From: Pelecanus crispus
Taxonomy: Eukaryota; Chordata; Aves; Pelecaniformes; Pelecanidae
DNA: 64,000 bases
Direction of reading: 5' to 3'
Assembly (NCBI RefSeq): GCF_030463565.1
Contig: NC_134660.1
Span: forward strand, 4,105,501-4,169,500
Notes under the pieces: generated by a model
What the model was told of the DNA's origin: nothing
Database searches by the model: none
What the model saw: the letters and a program-made list of their open reading frames with translations, nothing else
Program-made: the position numbers and the translations under genes
Part shown: one piece after another, positions 14,301-26,300 of the stretch
Layout of the letters: each line of letters begins with the position of its first letter
Numbering within the stretch: position 1 is the first letter of the stretch

Positions 14301-17300
14301 AAGTCTTTGCGGTTGTAGAAGTCCCAGGCTGAGGCGTGACACACCACCTCCCGCCCGTCTGCTGGCTTCTCAATCATAGACTTGTTCCAGAACTCCTGTG
14401 GCATGGGGATGAGGCCCAGAGAGGTGAAGAAATGGTCTGACTCTTCAAACATCTTCTTGGGTGTCCAGCCCTGGGGAGAGAGCAGGCAGAGGCCCTGGTG
14501 AGGGGCAATGGGGGGATGCTAGGGGTGCCGGGGGCTGGGAAGGGTGGGAGACCCGGGACAGCTTTGTCCTCTGTGCAGGGAAGATCTTTTGGGGGCAGCT
14601 AGAGCTGGATCCAGCCCTTGGCATATCCAGGTGGGGAGAGAATACGGATGAACCATGGAGGTTTTTGGCAGCACCAGAGCATTTGGCAACATGGGTGGTG
14701 GCAGCGGCCAAAGGGTGCTGGGTCCCATGGGGCTTCCCCAGAGCAGCCTGGAAAAGCACTGACCTGTTTTTTCATGGCCGGGGTGGCATCCACCTTGGTG
14801 GCATCCGGGAAAGGTGTCACCAGGTCGAAAATGTTGGACCATGACTGGGCCCACATGTTGCCTGGGAAGCACAGAAAGACAATGCATGGCAGGAGGGAGG
14901 CAGGGAGAGAAGAGCAAAGGCAACAAGTTACTCGTGACTCCTGCATGGAGTGGCTCACCCTGCCTGGTCCCTGCCCTGCCTGCGTAAGGGTGATGCAAGC
15001 AGGAGCCCATCCATGCAGGAGAGGTCAAGTCATGCTAAGTGTGTTGCTCTTCCCTGGGGCAGACTGGCTTCTGCAGACCCATCTCATGGGGCCTTGGCCC
15101 TTCAGCCAGAGCTAAACAGGGACCAGCCTCAACTTTTTGCATGACTTGGAGCAAACTGTCTGGTGGGAGACACGGTTCTGCTTGAGGGCCTAGCAAAGCT
15201 CTTACCTAGCAGGTGAGCAGGGATGGGACCCTTCAGGTTTATGTGCTCTGCACCATACTTTTTGTATAGGGCTCGGCGTACGTAGGCATGCAGGTTGAGG
15301 TACAGGGGCTGCAGCTGCAGGTACAACCTCTCCAGATCTTCCTCAAAGGTGGGTGTCTCATACAAGGATCTCCAGTAGGCCCCATTGTCCGTGTAGCCTG
15401 TGGTAGGGAAAGAGTAGAAGCTGTTAGACACTGTCCTTCTTAGGCAAGAGTCTGTCTTGCTGCTCAGACACCCCAGGTCCCTCCATATCTATGAGACAGT
15501 GGATCTCATGGGATTTGGTGGGACCTCCACACCCTCAAGATTTTGGCCCTGAGTTGGATGATCAGTCCAATCCTCTGCTTACAGGGTGCTAAGACCATGA
15601 TGGGTCTCTAAGGGAGTGGGACACTGACCATTGAGCACGGCTGCCTTGTTGCTCAGTTCCACATATCGCTTGTAGTTGTTCTTGATCTTCTTCCCAGAAG
15701 CATCCCGCCAGCCCTTCCAGGCAAAAAGGAGCTCATCATAGTCCCGTGAGGTGGCCATGATGTCTGTGAGGTCTGAAGAGAGAGCAATGAAGCCAAAACC
15801 ATGCTGTTGGATGGGCTGAACTGACAATGGTGCTAGACCCAATGTGCTGCTCAGGGGCCATCAGAGAGAAGGTGGGAGGGTCCCTTCATGACCTTTCTCC
15901 ATGTCCCTATTAAAAATCCCTCCTTTTTGGGCCTGTTGCAGATGACTCTCTGGACACCCTGCCAGATCTTACCAGGATCCAGGGGGTGACAGACATTGTT
16001 CTCTTTGCAGACCTTGGCTACGCTGTATGCAGTCTCCATATCTGAGAGGAGGGTGTTGTACTGCAAAGAAAATCAGATCATGTGAGCTGGTTATCCTTGC
16101 TTCTGCTCTTAGAGAATGTCACAGCCTATTGAGGTGTTTTCCTCTGGTTCCTTCCAAGGCCAAGTGTGACCCCAGATGGAGGTGGAGTCAATACAGGAGG
16201 GACTAGGGCCAGCAAGCAATGTGCCATTGCTACCCAAGCAGCCAGGCCCCACTGCAGCCTGGAATAGGAAACCTTTGGGTGGGAAATCCTGGAGACAAGG
16301 ATCATGGCTTTGTGTAGAAGGTACCAAACTATCACCTTGTTCAAGGACAAGGGGTAGCTGCCCAGTGGCATTTCCTAAAAGTTGGGAGAAGCCCGTGTCT
16401 TCACAGAAGGTAGTGGCAAGGAACACCCTGTCCCACTCTGTCCCCTCGCAGCTCACCTCCTTCAGCTCATTCTCAGGCAGGGCTGCCCTCTCAATGACAC
16501 TCAGCTTCTTGAGGATGCGCGTGACACTTTGGTCCTGGAAGTTGGAGGTGTCAAACTGCCTGGCCCTCCTGCCATACTCAAGGGTGTGCTTGGACATGGC
16601 CAAGTTCTTCTGCAGCTGCAAGGACAGGAGGGGACAGAAGAGGAGTTACTTTGAGGGGATCCCTGAGACACAGGCCATCACTAGAAACACCACCTGGCAT
16701 GCCATGACTGGCAACCTCCCCATGGCTGCCCTTGTCGGTACCTTGTGGCATGACAAGGGTTTTCATGGAAAAGGCACCTCCTGGGTGACAGCATTACCCA
16801 TTGGCTCAGGGCAGATGCTGCCCTGGTTTTTAGAGTTCATCTGAAACATGCCTTGGGTACCAGCTGCCTGCCTTGGCTGTTGTCTCTCCCCACACAGCCC
16901 CAAGGTCATTCCCATACCATGATCTCCTTGTTGTGGTCGGTGATGTTGGTGTTGTAGGCCCAGGATGCCTCAGTGTAGGCATTCCACACTGCCTCGGCTG
17001 TGCTGTTGTACTCGGACAAGAAAGCTTTAGCTTGTGCTTCGTCTGCTATTTTTTCTAGAGAAGAAGATAAATGGGGGAAAAGAAGGGGAGTCAGGAGAGT
17101 CCTTCTCTTTGCAAGAGCACCACCCCATACAGAAGCCATGGTTGAGCTTTTCCCAGAACTGCAGGTCCATTGAAGGATGCCACAACTTGGGTGCAGGTTG
17201 AGCCAAGAAATGGGGGCAGAGGGGTCCTCCTGGGGGTGTTCCATTGGACAGGGGATGGGATAATGGGACATGCTGCATGCCCTAGACCCTTCCACTTGGG

Positions 17301-20300
17301 CAGATAGGATGCAGCTGAAAACAGAAGACCTGTCACACCATGACTGATGGCATTACTACAGCAGCAGGGCCAGTTTCAGACAATGATTTGTCAAGAGGTT
17401 AGCTAATGGCACCTGCTTCCTAGGAAGCAACATCCAATGACACTCCATGTGGAGATGGTTATTTCTCTTTCCTGGCATGGAGACCACAGCAGAGACCTCT
17501 CTCAGCACTGTCTTGCCTGGGGGTTAGTGATGTCCCTTGGGAGACCTCTTCCTGCCCCTCCCCAGAGCCAGGATGGAGCTGTAGCCTTACCAATGCCTTC
17601 AGGGTAGCCTTCAGGGATAGGGGGATGCCAGTCAAACTCAGGCCAGCCCAGCACCTCATTGGTCTTCTTGTTCTGCTCCTGAAGCCACTTGGTAACTGGG
17701 CTGAAGTATTCCAGGAGTGGTCCAGCGTCCATCTTATTCGTGGCAGTGAGGTTAAACATGATTTCCTGCCACGACTTGGAAGACCCAGCTTTCAACAACT
17801 CCCTGCAGAGAAGTGGGACAGCAATAGCTGGCATGAGGCCAGGGCATGGATGGGAGAAAAGTGGTGATGGTATCTCAGCATCACAAGGGTTGAAGATGCT
17901 GTTCCTGAGTGGGACATGAACCTGGGAACTGCCTCTGAAGCCCCTATCTGTCCTGCATATGGGAATGATGACTCCCCATCACATACTCATGCATTTGTTA
18001 ACACCCAGGGAGTCAATAGGAACCAAATGTGCTTTAGTGACCTCTTGTCTGGGTGGGAGCTCAGGACAGGGACAATAGCAGTACTCTGGTGAGGACCACT
18101 CACCCCACCCCCATGTTTCCATGTATTTCCATCCATCCATCTATGCATCTGCAAAGCTATTTCTCCAGCCACTTTTCCTTCCTTCCTTTGTTCTTTCTTT
18201 CCTTCCTTTGCACACCATCAGCTTCCACACACACATCTGCCCATGGCGATTGTCCCAACCCTCCTCTGTCCCCACCTGAGTTTGTCTCCAGCTTGTTTGG
18301 ACATGTAGATATCACAGGTGTGCAGGGGACCGCTGTGGTTGGCCGCCTGGCACAGCGCCTTGTGAAACTGGAACTGGATGATGAAGCTCACAAAGTACCT
18401 GCCAAGGAAACCCATGAAGGTGAGCGCTGGTGACAAAGGGAAGCAGACAAGTCCTAGGGTGCGGGGAAGGCACCCGACCACATGTCACCTCCCCACCATT
18501 TGTGCTCCCAAGCGTTGGATAGTATCTGTGTCTTGAGAGGAGCAATGCATCCCAGATCCTGCCCACAGAGCTGAGCCCCCACGCCCCCTGCTCCCCAAGC
18601 CTCCATCCCCTCATCAGTGCCTCCTCTACCTGATGTAAGGGGTGTTCGCAGGGATGTGGTACTTTGCTCCAGGGTCAAAGTTGCTTTCATTCCTCGGAAC
18701 TGGTGCACAGATACCCTGGTATTTGGTTCTGCAGACAACAGAGAACAAGAGCATGAGCTGGAAAGAGGGAGGCAGATGAACCAAGGCAGGGAATGGCTAG
18801 GGAAGGCTTAAGAAATCTGCACAATTAGAGTGCGATTCTATGTATTTCCATCCAGCCATCCACCTACCCACCCACTCATCTACCCATCCATCCCACCCAC
18901 CCATCCATCTATCCATCGTTCTCCAGCCATCTCCATGGCTACTTTTTCCTTTTTTCCTTCCTTTCTTCTTTGCCGTCTTCCTTGCTTGCACACCCCCAGC
19001 TTCCTCACCCCGATCTCCCCCTGGTGACTGTCCTCTACCTCAGATACCACCAGTCGTAGTTGTAACGGCTCGGGGGTGTGCGGCCATTGAACACATTCCA
19101 CCGCCACTGGTCGATGAGGTAGCCAAAGGGCAGGAAGGCAATCTTCTCCAAGGCCATCTTCAGCAGATAGTTGATGTTGCTCTCTGCATGAAACAGAGCC
19201 TGAACCAGGTTGGGAAGGAGTCTGGCTGGACAGCACTATGACCACTAGATATTTTGTGGGCAAGAGGGTGAGCAGATCTGGATGAGAAATGGGGACAGCA
19301 TTTCAACATATACTTTTGCTCCCTAGAGAAGGCTGTGTAGGACACAGGGAGTTTCCTAAATACAGCTCCTACTTGGGGCAACATGTGCCTTTTTACTGTG
19401 TGGGAATAGTGGGAGTGACAAGCATGGTGTCCCCTTGCCTTCAGCCTGGCTCTCAGAGTAAGAAGGGCTTTGGTGAGTGTAACTTTAATGGTTCCCTCTT
19501 CACACGTTCACCCTGGGGCCTCAGGGTGAAGGACTTTTGATCTGCAGGGCTGTCACACCACTGCAAAGGCTCTCATGGTTTAGACCCAGAACTGGAGTCA
19601 ACTCTAGGACAGCCACCACCATATCATGGGGAGCACAGGGTATGGTGACATCTGCTTTCCCCATCGCCTCAAGGAAACCCAGGGAAGGAATGTTTGAGAA
19701 GGACCTGCTGGAGACCCAGTTGAAGCTGTGGGGTCAGAGAGGGGTTGGCAGCACTGCCCTGAGGGGCTATTGGCTGCCATCATGATGGTGGCATGGCTGC
19801 CAAGGGCTGGTTAGTCAGGCAGCGATGCCTTGAGGCAGGGACCATCTGCTCCGTGGTGTTTATGCAGCATCAGCCCAATGCTCTTGGCTGCCGCGATGGC
19901 TTCCCCGTCATGAAACGTATCTAATGACAAGGCAGGAAGATCCCGGGACTGTCCCTCCTCCACAAAGCAGCTGCCTGCAGCAGGAATCTGCGAACGCTTG
20001 GTTTCCTCTGCTGCCGTCTGCTTTGATGTGTCAGCTGAGAGACGTTGGGCGGGGGGAGAGACTCTTGCCAAGCCGGGCAGTGCCCTGCAGTGACAAGTCC
20101 TCCTCCTCCGCACCAGCTGGCAGGCAGAAACATCACCCTCTGACTGTCCTCGTGACTGAGCACATAAGTGCTCAGTGCCACCTCCACAAAGCTACACCGG
20201 GAGCTCCTAGGGTGGATGTTTCTTGACGAGGGAAGGGGCAACGGTGGAAATGTCAAAGCCGATCAAGCACAGAGATGCTGCTTTCAGGTTTGGGGCTCTG

Positions 20301-23300
20301 ATGGAGAAAGGAAGGGAACAGACAAGCTCTGGAGAGCATCCCTCCTGCCCTCAGGGGTGAAGAAGATGGAGCCATGAAGGGTCCTACATGGACCCATAGA
20401 GACGAGAAGGGGTTGTGCATGGAACCAAGCATGGGTGAAAATCACACATCAGCCATGGGGTCTTGCCTGCTTCTCTAGGTTGTGTTGCCAGACTGCAGCC
20501 CACCATGGCATGTCCCAAATCCTTTCTGGTGCCACAGCCAGTGCCTGAGCCCACCAGGCCACCCAGATTCCCAGGGTGGCTGCCATACCTGCATCCTCAG
20601 TGGCACTGCTGAGGAGACCAATTTTCTTGAGGTGGCTGGGAGTGGAGACAGACAGGGCCATGACATCGCCAATGGCCTCATGGAAGCCAGGGTTGGCCCC
20701 TGCGCGGAAGGGGACGGGCTGGTCTTTGTACTGCAGGTAGTACTGGACGTGGCCCATCTCGTGGTGCACCGTGAACAGCTGCTCCATGGTCACTGTTGTG
20801 CACTGCTTGATCCTGCCGGGTGAAAACAGCATTGCCTGAGCTGAGTGAGGCACCCCGGCTGCCTGTGCACCCCCTCGATGGGAAGGACCCTCCACAGTCC
20901 CTGAGAGGGTGGCAGCACCCCATGGGGTAGGAGAAAGACCCAAAGGAGGGGAAGGCAGGGCAGCATGGTGCCCCAAGACCTTACCCCAGAAGGTGACAGA
21001 TTGGGCTGCACAGCCAGGCTGAGGGTACCCAAAATGGTGAGCACCAAGGGGGTTGGAGGAGGGTCTTACCCTGTAGCCCCGGGCCCCTGTGTGCCCCCAC
21101 ACACCTGAAGTCCTTGCGGTTGTAGAAGTCCCAGGCCGAGGCGTGACACACCACCTCCCTCTTGTCTGTTGGCTTCTCGATCATGGACTTGTTCCAAAAT
21201 TCGGGGGGCATCTCCAGCAGCCCCAGGGAGGTGAAGAACTCCTCCGAGACCCGGAACATGCGGGTGGCATTCCACTCCTGGCGGGCAGCAGGCAGTGGGT
21301 TATGGCTGAGGAAGGGGCTGCCCATGCCCTGGGCATTGCCTCTGATGCTCTCCCAGCACCATGGGGATGCAGCGGGTACCTCCAAGGGTTCAGGATCATG
21401 CGCCTCTCACTGTGATGGGGAGCTCTGTCCCCAGAATTGGTGTGAACATCCCTAAGAAGCACCAAACAATGGTGCTGGTGCCCAGCAGGGACAGAAGAAG
21501 GGAGCAGGGCTGATGCCCCAGGAGCGCTGGGAGCTGTGTGATGGAGTGGATGCAGCCCCCAGCCCAGGGGCTGGCACCCATCCCACTCCACTGTCCTTCC
21601 TCTTTGCCCACCTGCTGCCTCTTTGGTCATTGCCAGAGAGGGAGTGGGGTCATTTCTTTGTCCCTTCGCCTCCCGGACATGGCTTTTCTGCTCTCCCCTA
21701 TGTAGGTATGAGAAACCACTCCTATGGAGTCAATGTTATGGGCAAGCCTTGGCCAACACCCCCTGTTTTTGTCCCCCTGGTGCCACCAGTGAGTCCCTCA
21801 GCCCATCACCTGCTGCACCATGGTGCTCGTGACATCAAGGTTGGGCTTCGCGGGGTAGGGGACCATCAGATCATAGATGTTGTTCCACTGCTGAGCCCAC
21901 ATGTTGCCTGAGAAGAGAAAACAGCTGGAGCAGAGCTGGTGGTAGGTTGGGAGGAAGAGAAACACAGTGGTAACTGCAACCTCCCTGTCCCACTATGGCC
22001 CTGAATGTGCCCCTCTGGCCCCACCAGCACCCCTGGACACAGGCTGGGTGGGGGTCCCTCCTCTTACCTAGGAGGTGAGCAGGGATGGGACCCTTCAGGT
22101 TGACGTATTTGGGGCCATAGCGGTCATACAGCTTCCTCCGGACAAAGGCGTGCAGGTTGAGGTAGAGCGGCTCCAGCTGCTTGTAGAGTTGTTCCAGGTC
22201 ATCCTCGAAGGTGTCTGAGTCATACCAGGAGCGCCAGTAGCTGCCTGTGTCCTTGAATCCTACCAGGGAGGCAGTGATGACCTCTGGCTGCAGCCCCTGG
22301 GGGCTACCCCCTGACCCAGCCCCAAGAGCTGGGACCAGGGAACAGCAGTAAGATTTTTCCCCCTTCCCCAAAGTGTTAGCACTGGAGAAATGGAAGTTGG
22401 ATGCCTGGCTGCATGCAGGATGGGGACAGCAGCAGGGCACCCTATTGCCCCAGCTCCAATTCCCACCCCTGATCCCTGACCGCTCCCTGCACCCCCCCAT
22501 CCTGCTCTTACCATCCATCTGATAGGCCTCGTTGCTCAGCTTCACGAACTCCTCATACTTGGTGCGCAGCGGGTTGCCTGCGGCGTTGTGCCACCCCTCC
22601 CAGGCGTAGAGCAGCTTCTTGTAGCTGCGGGACGTGGCCATGATGTCTGAGATGTCTGGGACAGAGGGGACAAGGAGGACATGAGAGAGGGGCAGGAGAG
22701 GCGGGTCACATCCCACAGGAGCTCTGCAGAGGTGCCGCCACCATTGCACCAGATCCAGATAGCCAGTCTAGCCCCGGGACAACCCTGATGAACATGGGTA
22801 GGATGGGCCAACCCCAACACACTGGGGATGTGGGGACCTGCACAAACTCATGGCCATGGGGTGCTCAGCAGCCCGCAGGGGTGGAGGGACAAGGCCCATA
22901 CCTGGTTCCAGGTCCCAGCAGGTACCGTTAGCCAGGCACACCTTGGCCGTGGAGTAGATTTTGTCCATCTTGCTCAGGATGGTGTTGTACTGCGGGGAAG
23001 AAAAAGATGTTGGGGCTGGCAGGGGATGGGAACGGCCCTTCAGGAGGGATCTGCAGACATCCCAGCTCTGGAGCACGCGTGTGTGTGTGTCCCTGGAGGG
23101 ATGTGGAGGAGGATTAGTGTGTTTATGCACTGTGTTTTTGGTGAGGTAAGCGTGTTAGCACCCAGAATTTTACACCCTTTGCATGGTGGGAGCAGGGAGG
23201 CTCTTTGGGACAGACAAACCATACACAGCCACTCGCCAACCCCCCCGCCAAACGCAGCGCGAGCACCGTGGTGTCCCGCAGCAGGGCTATTTATAAAGCT

Positions 23301-26300
23301 CTTTGTCAGTGGGGCTGCGGCACAGTCTGTTTATCTAAGCGCGTTTAAAAAAAAAAAGGGGGATTTATTTCTGTGAACTTCAACAACAGCAAACAATAGC
23401 AACAGGAGGTTTCCTGGAACCTGCCTGGGGAGCCCATTCCCAGGGAAGGAAATTCCTCTGCTCTGTCCCTCTCTACGCTCCCATCCCTCTGCTCTGGCCG
23501 GGCGGAGGGAACAGAGACGGGGGACGGTGGCAGCTGCAGGATGGAGCTGCCCAGGGACAGGCGAAACATGGCCAATGTGCAGGGAGGAGATGTGATGCTG
23601 TCTGTTATCTGGGAGAGGGCGGGGATGGGTTTCCTGGAAGGAACCTGGGCCGACGTTTCTCTGGAAGGGGTTGTATCACTGGGCTTTGCCAGGGTTTCGG
23701 TGGGGAGGGCCGTCAGGGAGCCGTGGGCCAGGCTGGAGGGGACAGCAGTGCCAGCGTCCCTGCGCTCATGCAGAGGCAAGTGGCTGCCAGCCTCAGCCTG
23801 GGTGATATTTTCATGCATGGAAATCAGAATCATGTTGCATTTAGGTAAACGATCCTGAAAGCTCAGGACTGTGATGGGGAAGGCTCAGGATGCCCCGATG
23901 TCCCCATGTCCCTAGTGCGTATCTGTGTCACCAAGACCCAGCATTTCTGGGCTCACAGAGAGGGCTGAGGAGCCGGGTGGCTGCAGCAGCCCTCCTTTTC
24001 AGTTTGGCTGCTTCCCCACGGAGCACCAGGGGTGAGGGGGTCGAGCCAGCTGGCCCCCAGCCATGGGCATAGCCTGGCTGGTCTCCAGGTGACGCCCAAG
24101 GCTGCTCTGTGTAAGCAGGAAATCTCTGGTTCCCACTAGTATAGCTCTGAGATGAGGTTAGGGCTGGATAATGGGGCCAGCAGGTACACCACATCTCCCC
24201 GAGACAGCACCTTATCTCCCCCCTTCATCCCTGTCTTCCCCATGCAGAGGCCAGGGAGACCCTCCAAAATGCAATGGAGGGGCAATGGGCCAGCAACAGA
24301 TCTGGAGGCTTGGGAAAAATCCCTTTAAGAGGTTTCACGGCACCCCAGCAGTGCCCAGGGCTTCGCCAGCACCTCCCCTACCTGCTCTCTCTTCGCCAGG
24401 GGCAGGTTGGAGGGTCCCAGGGTCTGGATGGAGCTGATGATTTTCTTCAGCTGCGGGTCACTGAAGTTTCTCCAGATGTTGCCGTAGAGCTCCTTGGCTT
24501 TCTTCCCCCACAGCTCTGTGAAGTTTTGCTCCTCCAGCGATGCCTCGACCTGCACAGCGAGAGGGGACACGGGGACTCAGGACCAGCCCTGGGACATGCC
24601 ACCACCCAGGCAACACTTTGGGGGCCAGGTTGAGAACCACGAGGGTTTGTGGGAGCCAGAGGGGATGGAACATGAGGTGGCAGGCAGGGCTGTCCCCAGT
24701 CCGTGACATTCATAGATAGAGACATCAGCTTCCAGATGACGTGGCAACGTCTGCAGCCCCCGCTTGCCTGCGGTGCTCCCGGCGAGCACCCGCCAAGGTG
24801 GCCTTTGAGGATGTTTTGGAGGCGGCTCCGGGGTGTCATGGCCTGGTTGGGGTGGGGATGCTGGGACGGGGGTGTCCACGCCACGCAGGCAGGTTGACCG
24901 GGTGCTCCCAGGCTGGCTCTGGCAGCTGCCAGACCCCGTTTTCAGAAGGAGCTCTGAGGTCTGGCTTAATTTTATCCCTATTCCTGCCTTTTCTCACCTT
25001 TGCAGAAGCACAAAGGAAATCTACAAAGATGCACCATTTACTTTTCTCCTCCCTATACCTCCTTGCTAGATCTATACATTTCTCCTCTGGCTATCTGCAG
25101 CCTGCGCGCTACAAGTGCCATAGCTGGGTTTCACCTTACAGACGAGCACCCATTTGCACCGAGCCCCCAGTTTTGGGTCTCTCACTGTCACCCATCTCCT
25201 GCCAGCCCCGACCTCCCTTCCCAGGGCCGTGGGACGGCAGGGAGCTGTCTGCGCCACGGGGGTTATTTAGGCAGCTGGAGCCATGGCCGATGGCCACGAT
25301 TTTGGGACGGGGTGTATTGCAGGAGGTTGCATCCCAGCCCGGCCAGCATCAGCTGTATTTTTAGGAAACACTGATCTTTCGAGAGTGTCCTGGCCTGGGC
25401 AATGTGCAGGAAGGAGTCAGAAGGTGCAGGGCGCCTGTTCGCTGTCCGTGCACCATCCCGGCGTGATTTATGGAGCTCATTAGCTGTTATTTGTAGCATT
25501 TTTAGCCTGGCCCCAACAAGCCTGGTTTGTTTTATTTTAATCTTCACATTCCCTCAGCTGGCAGTGGGGAGGGAAGGGAGTTATGCTGCGGCTGGGCTGG
25601 AGGCTGCCCAGGGCTGGAGGCTGATACAGGGGTGGGGATGCCAAAAGTGCCGGGTGCACCCACCGCCTCCCTCGGACATCCCAGCACCCACAGCACCACT
25701 CTGGGTACCAACTGGCCCTGATGCCCCAACATGCCGGGATGTGCCAGCCCCACGGACACCCTGCGCTGGAGAAAGATGCTCTTGCATTGCCCTGCTAAAC
25801 GAGGGATATCTTTACCCCTTCCCAGACCCTGCTGCGGAACTGGGGGAGCTGTAGGAAGCAGGGTACAGCTGTGTTTTGTCTTCTCCTTGAACAGGCACCT
25901 GTGTTTGGTCAGGCAAATTGTACCCTAAGCTCTCCTGACAGCTCCAGCGGAGCGAGAGGGGCTGGGGGTGCTGCCCGAGACCCCCTTGCCGCAGCCGTGC
26001 CCACCAGCCCTGGCCCTTTGCTGCTGGAGCTGGAAGCTCTCTCTGTGGGGGTGCCCCTTTGGGGGGCTCAGAGCCCCCTGGACTCCCACAGCCCCCAAGT
26101 GTCCCCACCAAAGCCCCACACCCCTGTCCCTCCCTGCTCCTGGTTGCACAGTGAAGATTCAGCAGCACAGGATGAGGCCCAGGGCACTGGGGCTGCTCTG
26201 CCCCGCGCACCCGGAGAAGTCCCGCACCCATGAGCAGCCTCCGAACCCCAAACACCATCGCCAGCCTCTCGCCCAGAGCCCCAGCTTGCAGCCCTGCGGC

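Noticed and set aside
17091-17336. Short Met-Thr-Gly-Leu-Leu ORF as a testis ACE leader
   Set aside because: It ends before the exon 13 acceptor and is out of frame with exon 13.
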